Shown: positions 18,874-27,712 of the stretch, piece after piece
How positions within the stretch are numbered: position 1 is the stretch's first letter
Layout of the letters: each line of letters begins with the position of its first letter
From: Glycomyces tenuis DSM 44171
Lineage (GTDB): Bacteria; Actinomycetota; Actinomycetes; Mycobacteriales; Micromonosporaceae
DNA length: 64,000 bases
NCBI RefSeq assembly: GCF_000427885.1
Contig: NZ_ATYW01000005.1
Coordinates: 62,001-126,000, forward strand
Reading direction: 5' to 3'
Notes under the pieces: model-generated
The model's input: only the letters and a program-made list of their open reading frames with translations
What the model was told of the DNA's origin: nothing
Database searches by the model: none
Position numbers and translations under genes: made by a program

Positions 18874-21800
18874 TCAGTTACCGTCATTGCCACGTCCTCG
18901 CTGCACCCCACGGTGATAGGCCGACAGCAGTCCCCGAATGCCTTCGGGGTTGCGCTTCTGCGCGCTGACAGTCTCCTGTGATTCCTCCACGCCGCCGGGG
19001 ACGAGGCGTTCCATCGGGCGGCGTTTGGGGAGTCCCGCCGAGGTGGTCTCGTCGGAGGTCTCGGCGAAGGCGTTGTCGACTCGGCTCCAGCCGTCGTCGG
19101 CGGCGGTCCGCCAGGCGTAGGAGGAGGAGTCGGCGTCCGGCTCGGTCTGGAGGCGGCGGCGCTCCAGTCCGGACTCGGCCGGGCTGTGGGTCTCGGCCGC
19201 CGGCCGACGCGCGGGCTCGGGCTCCTCGGCTGTCGGGGGCGAGTAGTGCATGTTCGCGCCTTCCGTGGGCTGCGGAGAGGACTGCGAGGCCGCTTCCCAT
19301 GCGGGGGCGGTGGGCTCGGCCTCTTCTGCGTCCTCACCGTAGCTCGGTTCGGGCTCCGGCGTCACCTTCGGCGCGTCGTCGACGGCCTTCGGGGCGGGCG
19401 TGACCGCCTTGAACCAGGCCGACTCGACCTCGCGGAAGATCGGCAGCTCCGTCGTCGCGTCGAGTGCCGAGACCCGGTCGGACCGCATCGACTTGCGCGG
19501 CGCCTCGGTGCCCGAGCCCGCGGCGGTCTCCGGCCACGACGGAGGCGCGGGCTCTTCGGCCTGCGGGGCGGCCTCGAGTTGGATCTTCGGCAGCGCGACG
19601 TGCTCCGAGGAGACGATCTCGCCGGTGACTTCCATCACCTTGCCGTTGGCGCGGCGCTCGTCGGCCAGCCCGCCGGGCCGGAACATGAAGCCCGGCTCGG
19701 GATCCTGGACGGCGTGCTCGCCGGTGAGCGGCTCGGCGTGGCTCGGCTGCCGCGGCGGCGCCGACGGCTCGCTGGGCCGGAAGGAGGGGGGCGGCGCGCT
19801 GTGCTGCTGCGGCGGGGACTGGGGGCTCGGCGGGGCGACGGTGTCGAACAGCCCGGCGGGGCTCTCGGGGACGCGCGGCAGGGCGCCGGTGTCCGGGCCC
19901 ATGCCCGACATGAGCTCGCCGCGCGGGCCGGACTCGCCGAGGACCGGCGGCTCGCCGCCGTCGGGCCGGGAACGCTCGGGCAGCCTCGGCTCGGACAGGA
20001 CCGACTCGCCGAGGACGACCTCGGCGACGGTGCCGCGCTGCTCGCCGGGACGCAGCTCGACGCGGACGTTGTGGCGCTTGGCCAGGCGCGCGACCACGAC
20101 CAGGCCCATCATGCGCGAGGAGGCCAGGTCGATGACGTCGGCCGACTCGGACAGCTGCCGGTTGATCTCCTCGATCTGGGCCTCGGGCATGCCGATGCCG
20201 GCGTCGGCGATGCGGACCCGGATGGCGCCCATGGGGCTGTCGGCGGTGCGCATCTGCTCGGCCTCGACCAGGACCCCCGACTCGGGCGGGGAGAACGCGG
20301 TGGCGTTGTCCATCAGCTCGGCGATCAGGTGGACCAGGTCGTTGACCGCCGCGGGCTTGATCTCCCGGTCGGACTCGAGGCGGCCGAACTCGATGCGGGT
20401 GTACTGCTCGACCTCGGACTGGGCGGCCTGGAGGATGTCGCCGATGGGGGCCGGGTGCCGCTCCTGGCGGGTGGAGTCCGCACCGGCGAGGACCAGGAGG
20501 TTCTCGTCGTTGCGGCGCATGCGGGTCGCCAGGTGGTCGAGCTGGAACAGCTCGGCCAGGCGGTCGGGGTTCTCCTCGCCGCGCTCGAGGTGGTCGAGGT
20601 GGCCGATGAGCCGGTCGACCAGGTTCTGGGAGCGGCGGGCGAGGTTGATGAACATCTGGGAGACGTTGGCGCGCAGGGCCGCCTGCTCGGCGGCGATGCG
20701 GATCGCCTCGGTGTGGACGATGTTGAACGAGTGGGCGACGTTGCCGATCTCGTCGCGCTGGTCGATGTCGATGACCGCGCCGGTCTCGGCGGCCACCTCG
20801 TCCGGGGACCGGCCCGCGATGGTCTCGGCGTCGCGCATCTGCGCCACCGCCTGGGGCAGGCTGACGTGGGCGACGTCGAGCGCGCCCTCGCGGAGCCGAC
20901 GCAGGCCGTGGTTCATGTTGCGGGCGATGACGAGGGCGATCACGGTCGCGACGACGAAGGCGGCGAGGATGAGGACGGCCTCCAGCAGCAGCTGGAAGAT
21001 CTGCGCGTCCCGGTCGGAGCGGGCCTGCTCGAGGACCTCGTTGGACTCCTCGTCGATGTAGTTCAGGCCGTTGTCGAGGATCGCGTCGTAGGCGGCGATG
21101 ATCTCGGCGTTGACCGTGAGCGGGGTGGTCGTGCCCGCGTTGACCGTCACGTCCTCGAAGTCGAGCGCGGCCTGCGCCTCGGGGGTGCTCAGACCGCCGG
21201 GGCGGTAGAAGAAGGCGAGCTGCTCGTCGCGGCTGGCGATGGTCTTGAACTCGGCCTCGGCCTGGACGCGCAGCTCGGCGAAGCCGACGAAGCTCTTCCA
21301 GCGGGTGCTGTTGAAGAACTCGTTGCCGTCGCCGACGTTGACGGCGATGGCGCGCTCCTCTTCGAGCTGCTCGAGGACGATGGTGGCCGAGGCGATCGCC
21401 TGGAGCTGGCGGGCGATCTCGGGGTCGTTGACGATGCGGGCCGAGACGTCGGTGATCGTCACCAGCTCGGAGACCAGGCGCTGGAAGGCGCGGGAGGTCG
21501 CGTCGATCGAGGTGGTGTCGGGGTCTTCCTCCGCCGCGGCGCGGATCTCGAGGAGGCCCTCGTACTGGGTGTCGACGGCGGCGATGCGGTTGGTGATGTC
21601 CTCGGAGATGTCCGGCAGCTGCTCGGCCTGCTCCTGGAAGGCGGTGAGGGCGTCGTCGGTGCGCGTCGCCTGGGCGTCGACCGCCGCGCGGTCGTAGTCC
21701 GCCGGGTCGATGTCGGCGACGTAGCCGCCGCCGCTGCGCAGGTGGGTGATGAGGAGGCTGCGCTCGCGCTGGAGCTCGTAGCGGAGCTCGGCGGTGACGG

Positions 21801-22014
21801 TGTTGAACTCCACCAGGCTCACCATGTCGTCCGACTCGAATACGCGGTCGGCGAGGTCGTAGAGGCGAAGACCCGCGACGGCCACGAGGACGAGGAGCGG
21901 CACCAGGAGGATCAGTCCGAGTTTGGACCTGATTCGCATGTCGGCGATGCGGGGCAGACCCAACGGCCCTCGTCGAGCCGCTGAACCCGCTCGGTTCGAG
22001 CTGCGCTTGCTCAC
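18874..22014 (-). CDS. conservon sensor histidine kinase with NIT-like sensing domain (CvnA-like)
   Basis: 1046 residues. An N-terminal transmembrane helix (about 30-50, LGLILLVPLLVLVAVAGL) and a second near 338-364 flank an extracellular NIT-type helical sensor (LRYELQRERSLLITHL) for nitrate/nitrite-like or unknown ligands. HAMP-like and H-box helices follow (LFQLDHLATRMRRNDENLLVLAG), then the ATPase (LMDNATAFSPPESGVLV, RIADAGIGM, SRMMGLVVVARLAKRH). A ~350-residue acidic/Pro-rich tail ends with IFREVESAWFKAV, SAGLPKRRPMERLVPG and a GVQRGRG end, blocks shared with the IS110-like protein at 15031. It is the first gene of the conservon; the start ATG 22014 has AGGAGG-like purines upstream. Confidence 0.95.
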   Translation of the reverse strand: MSKRSSNRAGSAARRGPLGLPRIADMRIRSKLGLILLVPLLVLVAVAGLRLYDLADRVFESDDMVSLVEFNTVTAELRYELQRERSLLITHLRSGGGYVADIDPADYDRAAVDAQATRTDDALTAFQEQAEQLPDISEDITNRIAAVDTQYEGLLEIRAAAEEDPDTTSIDATSRAFQRLVSELVTITDVSARIVNDPEIARQLQAIASATIVLEQLEEERAIAVNVGDGNEFFNSTRWKSFVGFAELRVQAEAEFKTIASRDEQLAFFYRPGGLSTPEAQAALDFEDVTVNAGTTTPLTVNAEIIAAYDAILDNGLNYIDEESNEVLEQARSDRDAQIFQLLLEAVLILAAFVVATVIALVIARNMNHGLRRLREGALDVAHVSLPQAVAQMRDAETIAGRSPDEVAAETGAVIDIDQRDEIGNVAHSFNIVHTEAIRIAAEQAALRANVSQMFINLARRSQNLVDRLIGHLDHLERGEENPDRLAELFQLDHLATRMRRNDENLLVLAGADSTRQERHPAPIGDILQAAQSEVEQYTRIEFGRLESDREIKPAAVNDLVHLIAELMDNATAFSPPESGVLVEAEQMRTADSPMGAIRVRIADAGIGMPEAQIEEINRQLSESADVIDLASSRMMGLVVVARLAKRHNVRVELRPGEQRGTVAEVVLGESVLSEPRLPERSRPDGGEPPVLGESGPRGELMSGMGPDTGALPRVPESPAGLFDTVAPPSPQSPPQQHSAPPPSFRPSEPSAPPRQPSHAEPLTGEHAVQDPEPGFMFRPGGLADERRANGKVMEVTGEIVSSEHVALPKIQLEAAPQAEEPAPPSWPETAAGSGTEAPRKSMRSDRVSALDATTELPIFREVESAWFKAVTPAPKAVDDAPKVTPEPEPSYGEDAEEAEPTAPAWEAASQSSPQPTEGANMHYSPPTAEEPEPARRPAAETHSPAESGLERRRLQTEPDADSSSYAWRTAADDGWSRVDNAFAETSDETTSAGLPKRRPMERLVPGGVEESQETVSAQKRNPEGIRGLLSAYHRGVQRGRGNDGN

Positions 22015-22497
22015 CTTGTCTAGCCTCCTGGGGTGGTCCTCTGTGTCAGACCGGCGCCGGGCATGTGGGCCGGTTCTGTCTCGGGCCGACGGCGCGCGCC
22101 GGCTGCCTTCCGGCCGCCGGGACGCGGCGGAGTCGGCATGTGAAGCCCAGCAGATTCCATCATGACGAAAGAGGGCTCCGAAATCCAGGGGCGTACTGGA
22201 GTTCCCAAGTCGACGACGTTACCGACGACTCCCGGACACGATCCAGTCTAAACCACATAATTTCGGACACATGCATATGCCGTATTCATCTGTTCAGACC
22301 GCAAATCGAGCCGCACGGCCGACCGGGCCTGCCCTGTCGTAGGGTGTTCGGTGCGCTAGCCGGGCGGAGGGCGCGGAACGCTCTGATAGGACACCCCGGA
22401 ATCGGAGATTCGCACATTTTGTCCGACGGCCCCGGTCGGGCATGGGGCAATGTGGTCTCCGAGCGCATCGAGACAGCGCACTGAGAAGAGGACGCCC
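22015..22497. other. intergenic region between conservon kinase and decayed MHYT gene
   Basis: 483 nt without a supported gene between divergent units. The central part (about 22230-22300) is the most AT-rich stretch nearby (TCTAAACCACATAATTTC, CATGCATATGCCG) and is likely to carry the kinase promoter in the minus direction; a possible -10 TAGACT lies on the minus strand near 22246-22251. No binding site was identified. Confidence 0.35.
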
Positions 22498-23116
22498 ATG
22501 GAGACGTACGACCTGTCGGCCGCACTCGAGCACCGTCACTTCACGTACGGCCGGCTCACCCAGGCGACGGGCCTCGCCTTCGCCGGGGCCGGGTCGTTCC
22601 CGGGACCGGCCGCCGCCCGCCGCGCCCGAGGCACCGCCACGGCGGCCGGCCGGACCTGCCCGGCGTCCTCGGCGTTCGGCGGGATCGGCGAAGCCAGTGG
22701 CTCCCATGACGCACTTCATCGCGATGATCGGCTTCAGCGTCGTCGGCTCCCGGATCGCCTACGACGTGAAACCGACCGCGGCCTCCTTCACGCCGGCGGT
22801 GCTCGCCGTCGGCCTCGGAGCGGCCGTCACGGGGACCGGGCGCGCTGGCTGGCCGCGCCTGGCCCTGGGCGGCCCGGTGTGCGGCGCGGGCGTGGTCGGC
22901 ATGCTCCGCGCCGGGGTGGCGTCGACGAGCGCCAGCGGCTCGACGGGCCGAGCGGTCGTCGGCGTGGATCCCTTGGCGCTCTTGCCGCCCGGCCTGCCGT
23001 CGGCGACGGTGGCGATCGTCGGCCCGGGGTTCGGGGTGCCGCAAGCGCCGAACCCCGAGCATGAGGCCGGTGGGACGGAGCCAACGGTCCGTCTGGCAAG
23101 CGCCACCAGACTGTAG
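22498..23116 (+). pseudogene. decayed MHYT-domain gene (frameshifted, partial copy of the next gene)
   Basis: Two frames together align with the intact MHYT protein downstream. The first frame gives LEHRHFTYGRL...GLAFAGAGS (compare LNHFAYGWI...GFAFAGSLL). After a frameshift between about 22600 and 22690 the next frame gives MTHFIAMIGFSVVGSRIAYD (compare MMHFTAMIGFRVTESDIAYD), then GAGVVGMLRAGVAST (compare GLGVVFMHYSGMAAI) and VGVDPLALLPPG (compare DGIDPIMLILPI). The second MHYT motif reads MLRA, the third is deleted and transmembrane character is lost. It still starts with an ATG behind GAGAAGAGGAC. A tandem duplicate that has decayed. Confidence 0.7.
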
Positions 23117-23197
23117 TCGTATAACGTTTCGAATCGCGCAGATCGCAAAAGTGAAACATTCCAGTTACGGGTGTCGACCTTGGGAGGAAGACCGCGG

Positions 23198-24142
23198 ATG
23201 GAACACCTCAATCACTTCGCCTATGGGTGGATCAATCCCTTCATGGGTTTCGGGTTCGCATTCGCCGGTTCGCTGCTGGCGCTGATGTGCATGACGCAGG
23301 CGCGCAAGCAGTCCGGGTCCGTGCGGGCCACGGCGAGGCGGGTCCGGTGGATCACGCTGGCGGCGCTCGCGCTGGGCGGCACGGCGATCTGGATGATGCA
23401 CTTCACGGCGATGATCGGCTTCCGGGTGACCGAGTCGGACATCGCCTACGACCCGATGATCACGTTCGTGAGTCTGGCGGTGTCGATCGCGTCGGTCTTC
23501 TTCGGACTGGCCGTCGCGGGCATGGGGCAGCGGAACACGGTCGCGAAGATCCTGATCGCGGGGCCGCTGACCGGCCTCGGCGTGGTGTTCATGCACTACT
23601 CGGGCATGGCGGCGATCAACATCTCCGGCGAGATCACGCACGAGCGCACCTACTTCTGGGCGGCGGTGGTGATCGCGGTGGTGGCGGCCACGGCGGCGCT
23701 GGCGTGCGGGATGTACCTGGACGGCTGGAAGTGGCACATGGCCGCGGCGGTCGTGATGGCCTCGGCGATCTCCGGCATGCACTACACGGGCATGGCGGGC
23801 GTGCGGGTGGAGCTGACCGACCGCGGACGGAACGCGGTGGACGGGATCGACCCGATCATGCTGATCCTGCCGATCCTGGGCGTGGCGACGGTGTGCATCA
23901 TCGTGCTGCTGTTCGCCTTGATGGGCGCGACGCCGAAGACCGTCTCGCGCCGGGAGCAGCTGGGCATCTCCATCGACGAGGACGGCAAGAAGTCCGAGGT
24001 GGCGCCGGTGCCGCCGGACGTCGCCAAGGCCCGCCGCTCGGCCGCGCCGGGAGTGCGGCGGGGAGCCGTGCCGCAGCAGGCCGGCGCGGTGCGCCAGCGG
24101 CAGTACTCCTCGTGGGGCGCGGGCGCGAACCACGACCGATGA
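23198..24142 (+). CDS. MHYT-domain integral membrane sensor without output domain
   Basis: 314 residues with about seven transmembrane helices and three MHYT-type motifs: MMHFTAMIGF near 67, FMHYSGMAAI near 132 and GMHYTGMAGV near 196. The family is proposed to bind a metal (copper) and sense O2, CO or NO near the membrane. Most MHYT proteins carry GGDEF/EAL or kinase outputs; here only a ~70-residue Pro/Arg-rich cytosolic tail follows (VAPVPPDVAKARR, VRRGAVPQQ), so signalling must go through a partner or be absent. ATG 23198 follows GGGAGGAAG at 7 nt. A long hairpin ends the unit. Confidence 0.93.
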   Translation: MEHLNHFAYGWINPFMGFGFAFAGSLLALMCMTQARKQSGSVRATARRVRWITLAALALGGTAIWMMHFTAMIGFRVTESDIAYDPMITFVSLAVSIASVFFGLAVAGMGQRNTVAKILIAGPLTGLGVVFMHYSGMAAINISGEITHERTYFWAAVVIAVVAATAALACGMYLDGWKWHMAAAVVMASAISGMHYTGMAGVRVELTDRGRNAVDGIDPIMLILPILGVATVCIIVLLFALMGATPKTVSRREQLGISIDEDGKKSEVAPVPPDVAKARRSAAPGVRRGAVPQQAGAVRQRQYSSWGAGANHDR

Positions 24143-24184
24143 ACCGGGGCGGGCGCCGACCGCGCCCCAAGGCATAGACGAAAC

Positions 24185-24225
24185 CATATGCGAAGCGGCC
24201 CTTGCCGAGGGCCGCTTCGCATATG
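24185..24225 (+). terminator. Rho-independent terminator after the MHYT gene
   Basis: Perfect 17-bp inverted repeat (24185-24201 with 24209-24225) with a 7-nt loop, 42 nt after the stop. Confidence 0.8.
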
Positions 24226-24353
24226 CCTTATATATAGGGTCCGCTACGCTCCGCCAAGGGTTCGTGCCTCAGCGGCCTCGGCTTCCGGGTGCGGGCCGCC
24301 CGCGGCGCCGGGCCCGTCCGGCGGAGGCGGAATCCCGGGCGAGCGCATGGCGA

Positions 24354-24383
24354 AGGGCCGGGAGCCCCGCGGCTCCCGGCCCT
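24354..24383 (-). terminator. hairpin terminator after ccsB
   Basis: 13-bp stem (24354-24366 with 24371-24383) around CCGC, about 20 nt past the ccsB stop on the minus strand; it closes the cytochrome c biogenesis operon. Confidence 0.65.
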
Positions 24384-24402
24384 CGCTCGTGCCTTGGCCG
24401 GC

Positions 24403-25386
24403 TCAGACGCCGGCGTAGGAGTGCAGGCCGTCGAAGACCAGGTTCACGGCGGTCAGGTTGAACAGCATGACCGCGTAGCCGAGGATCGCGATCCACGGCG
24501 CGTTCGCCTTCGCCGACCGCCCGGAGACCCTCGCGTGCAGGTAGGCCGCGTACACGACCCACGCGATGAAGGCCCAGACCTCCTTCGGGTCCCAGGCCCA
24601 GTAGCGGCCCCACGCGAAGTGGGCCCACACCGCGCCCGCGAAGATCCCGAAGGTCAGCAGCGGGAACGCGAACACGTGGATCTTGAACGTCAACCGCTCC
24701 AGGGCCGTCGCGTCCGGCAGGCGCTCGGCCACGTTGAGGGGGAAGCGGATCGCCTTGCCGTCCGAGACGTTCCGGTCGTAGCGGCGCTTGAGCAGGTGCA
24801 GGATCGCGAACACGCAGCCGATGAGGAGCGCGCCCGAGGCGGCGATCGCGGCGGTGACGTGGATGACGATCCAGTACGAGTCCAGCGCGGGCACGAGCGG
24901 ACCGGCCTCGGTGTAGACCCGCACCGAGGTGCCGAGCACCATCGTCACCGCGAAGGTCGCGAACAGGCCGAGGCGGCGCGGGACGTGCCTGGACGAGACC
25001 AGGACCAGCCAGGTGATCATCCCGGCGAGGGCCACGCCGACGGTGTACTCGAACATGTTGCCCCACGGCCACCGTCCCGTGTAGACCACGCGGGTGACGA
25101 TCGACGCGGCCAGCGCGGCCGTGCCGAGGTAGGTGAGGACCAGGCCGAGCCGTCCGGCGCCGCGCGCGGCGGCCGGGGTGATGGGGGCTCCGGCGGCGGG
25201 CTCGGAGGCGCGGTCCTTGGCGGCCCGGTCGACCACGGCGTTGCCCGCGGCCACCAGTTCCTTCTCGCTGACGCGCTTCTCGGCGCGCCTGTCGAAGGCG
25301 TATTCGAGCGCGTAGGCGAACATCGCCGACGCGTAGACGAGGATGGTGGCGACGAACAGCGCGTTCGCCGCTTCAGCTCCGGTCAT
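24403..25386 (-). CDS. ccsB: cytochrome c biogenesis protein CcsB/CcsA (heme handling, system II)
   Basis: 327-residue membrane protein that with ResB exports heme and attaches it to CxxCH apocytochromes outside the membrane. About eight transmembrane helices and the heme-binding tryptophan-rich WGRYWAWDPKEVWAFI near 270 (WWD domain), plus conserved His residues (YWIVIHVT, AHFAWGR), define the family. The ATG at 25386 overlaps the ResB stop (ATGA). It is the last gene of hemL-phosphatase-resA-ccdA-resB-ccsB. Confidence 0.95.
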   Translation of the reverse strand: MTGAEAANALFVATILVYASAMFAYALEYAFDRRAEKRVSEKELVAAGNAVVDRAAKDRASEPAAGAPITPAAARGAGRLGLVLTYLGTAALAASIVTRVVYTGRWPWGNMFEYTVGVALAGMITWLVLVSSRHVPRRLGLFATFAVTMVLGTSVRVYTEAGPLVPALDSYWIVIHVTAAIAASGALLIGCVFAILHLLKRRYDRNVSDGKAIRFPLNVAERLPDATALERLTFKIHVFAFPLLTFGIFAGAVWAHFAWGRYWAWDPKEVWAFIAWVVYAAYLHARVSGRSAKANAPWIAILGYAVMLFNLTAVNLVFDGLHSYAGV

Positions 25387-26945
25387 GACGTACTCCCGAT
25401 GGATGCTTCGGAGTCGGTTCTGGGCTTGGGCGGCCGGAAGTCGGGCGCGATGTCGGCGGTCAAGGCGTCGCACTCCTCTTCCAGGCCGTCGTAGTCGTTG
25501 CGGTTGAGGCCGGCGACCTCGACGGAGCCGTCGGGGTTCCACCGGATCCAGTACCGCCTGCGCCGCACCGTCAACGCCGGCAGCAGCGCCCCGATGAGGA
25601 TCACCGCGCCGACGAGCACGATGGGGCCGCCGGGGTCGTAGCGGACCTGGAGGACGGCGTACTGCTCGACGCCGTCGAAGGTGAGCGTGGAGCCGTCGTC
25701 GAGCTCCATCGTGTCGCCGACGCCGATGACCTCGGCCTCGTCGTTGAGCTGTTCGAGCTCCCCGGAGGCGACCTGCTCCTCGTTGACGCTGTAGACCGAC
25801 TCGGGCAGGCCGTCGCCCATGCCGAGGTCGCCGCGGTAGGCGGTCAGGGCCAGGACGGGGTTGTTCAGCTCGGGCTCGCTGCCGAGCAGCATCGCCGTGG
25901 AGTCGTCGTAGGTCGGCACGAGGATCGCGTCGAAGCCGACCTCGGCGCCTGAGTCCACCTCGCCGGTCTCGGGGTTGAAGTTCGCGTCGGGGAACTTGAA
26001 GGCGCCCTCGGAGTTGAGGGCGGCGTCCATGGACAGGAACGGCTGGTGCCTGGATTCGCTGTTGCCGTACCGGTCGGTGTAGGTGACCACGGCGGTGTAG
26101 CCGTGGCCGATGAGGAAGACGTTGGCGCCGTCGATGTTCAGCGGGTGGTTGACGCGCAGGTTGTAGGCGTCCTCGTCGCCGTCGACGGTGTAGGTGACTT
26201 CGGCGTCGTAGGACGTGGGGCCGCCGTCGGTGAACTCGGCTTCGAAGTCGTCGAGCTGGAGGCAGAAGCCGGGCAGGCTGGTCTCCGAGACGTAGGCGCC
26301 GAGGCCGTACTCGTCGTACTGCTGGAGGTTGTTGCAGAACGCCTGGTCTTCGCCTTCGGAGAGGATCCGGTTGCCGTACCAGCTGAACAGGCTCCCGACG
26401 GCGACGCCGACGAGGACGAAGATGATGCTGGCGTGGAACAGCAGGTTCCCGCTCTCGCGCAGGTAGCCCTTCTCGGCGGCGACGGTGACGGCGCCGTCGT
26501 CGGCCTCGCGTCTGACGGTCCGGAAGCGGTGCTGCTTGAGCGCGGCCCTGGCCCTGGTCTCGTTGACCTCGCCGTCGAGGCGGCGGTGGTAGGGCAGGAT
26601 CTCCATGCGCCTGGGCGCCTCGGGCGGAGCGGCGCGCAGGGCCTTGAGGTGGACGCCGAGCCTGGGGACGACGCAGCCGATGAGGCTGATCATGAGCAGC
26701 AGGTAGATCGCGGAGAACCACGGCGAGGTGTAGACGTCGAAGGCCCACAGCCGGTCCAGGAACGGCGCGAGATCGGGGTGCTCGGCGTAGTAGCCGTCGA
26801 CGTCGGTGGGGCTGATCGAGCGCTGCGGGAACGTCGAGCCGGGGATCGCCGCGAGCGCGAGCGCGAGCAGGAGCAGCAGCGCGGTGCGCATGGAGGTGAG
26901 CTGGTGCCACCAGCGGCGGGCGAAGGAGCGGATCTTCTTCTTCAC
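25383..26945 (-). CDS. resB: cytochrome c biogenesis protein ResB
   Basis: 520 residues, partner of CcsB in the system II cytochrome c synthetase. Three N-terminal transmembrane helices (LLLLLALALAAIPGSTFPQR; PWFSAIYLLLMISLIGCVV; LLFHASIIFVLVGVAVG), a large extracytoplasmic domain (about 190-445) and a fourth helix (IVLVGAVILIGALLPALTV) match the family. The start is GTG 26945 within a GTGA overlap with ccdA; the larger open frame upstream belongs to other genes. Cytosolic tail about 50 residues, acidic. Confidence 0.95.
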   Translation of the reverse strand: MKKKIRSFARRWWHQLTSMRTALLLLLALALAAIPGSTFPQRSISPTDVDGYYAEHPDLAPFLDRLWAFDVYTSPWFSAIYLLLMISLIGCVVPRLGVHLKALRAAPPEAPRRMEILPYHRRLDGEVNETRARAALKQHRFRTVRREADDGAVTVAAEKGYLRESGNLLFHASIIFVLVGVAVGSLFSWYGNRILSEGEDQAFCNNLQQYDEYGLGAYVSETSLPGFCLQLDDFEAEFTDGGPTSYDAEVTYTVDGDEDAYNLRVNHPLNIDGANVFLIGHGYTAVVTYTDRYGNSESRHQPFLSMDAALNSEGAFKFPDANFNPETGEVDSGAEVGFDAILVPTYDDSTAMLLGSEPELNNPVLALTAYRGDLGMGDGLPESVYSVNEEQVASGELEQLNDEAEVIGVGDTMELDDGSTLTFDGVEQYAVLQVRYDPGGPIVLVGAVILIGALLPALTVRRRRYWIRWNPDGSVEVAGLNRNDYDGLEEECDALTADIAPDFRPPKPRTDSEASIGSTS

Positions 26946-27712
26946 AGCCAGATCTCCCCCGCTCCGACGGTGGCCCTGAGCCAGTTGGTGAACTCGGTCC
27001 AGGCGCCGGTGACCAGCATGAGGCCGACGACGATGAGCATGGCCCCGCCCGCGATGGAGATGGCCCTGCCGTGCCGCTTCATGAAGTCCAGGGCCTTCGC
27101 GAGGCGGTGCATGCCGACGGCGAAGAGCACGAACGGCAGGCCGAGTCCGAAGCAGTAGGCGATCATGAGGCCGACGCCGCGGGCGGTGCCGTCCTGGATG
27201 ACCGCGAGGCTGGTGATCGCGGCGAGCACCGGCGAGGTGCACGGGATCCACGAGAGCGCGAAGACCGCGCCGAACAGGGGCGCGCCGGCCAGGCCGACGG
27301 CGGGCCGCCAGCGCGGCGCGAAACCGCGGTCGGCGGGTATGAGGCCGATGAACATGAGCCCCATGGCGATCATGAAGACGCCGACGACGGCCTCGAGTGT
27401 GGAGCTGTTGGTGAGCAGGGCCCGCCCGGCGCTCTGGAGGGCGAAGACGACGGTGGTGTAGACGGCGGTGAACCCGGCGACGAACAGGAGCGAGCCGGTG
27501 AGGATGCGGCCTCTTCTGCTGCCTGCGGCAGCGTCGCTGCCGCCTCTGCGGTGTGCGGCGAGTTCCTCGCCGGAAAGGCCGGTCACGTAGGAGACGTAGC
27601 CGGGCATGAGGGGGAGCGTGCACGGCGAGGCGAAGGACACCAGGCCGGCCAGCGCGGCGATGCCGAGTGCGAGGAGGAGCGGCCCTGAGGCGGCGGTTTC
27701 GGCGGGGTTCAC
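26942..27712 (-). CDS. ccdA: cytochrome c biogenesis/thiol-transfer membrane protein CcdA
   Basis: 256 residues, six to seven transmembrane helices. It carries reducing power across the membrane from cytosolic thioredoxin to the extracytoplasmic ResA. The two redox cysteines are in SFASPCTLPLMPGY (about C31) and SWIPCTSPVLAAI (about C160), the DsbD/CcdA signature. It begins at GTG 27712 in a GTGA overlap with the resA stop, and ends overlapping the resB start. The cytosolic loop RRGGSDAAAGSRRGR is basic. Confidence 0.94.
   Translation of the reverse strand: MNPAETAASGPLLLALGIAALAGLVSFASPCTLPLMPGYVSYVTGLSGEELAAHRRGGSDAAAGSRRGRILTGSLLFVAGFTAVYTTVVFALQSAGRALLTNSSTLEAVVGVFMIAMGLMFIGLIPADRGFAPRWRPAVGLAGAPLFGAVFALSWIPCTSPVLAAITSLAVIQDGTARGVGLMIAYCFGLGLPFVLFAVGMHRLAKALDFMKRHGRAISIAGGAMLIVVGLMLVTGAWTEFTNWLRATVGAGEIWL

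Noticed and set aside
19186-21984. A 932-codon open frame opposite the conservon kinase.
   Set aside because: Antisense by-product of third-position GC; no domain or ribosome site.
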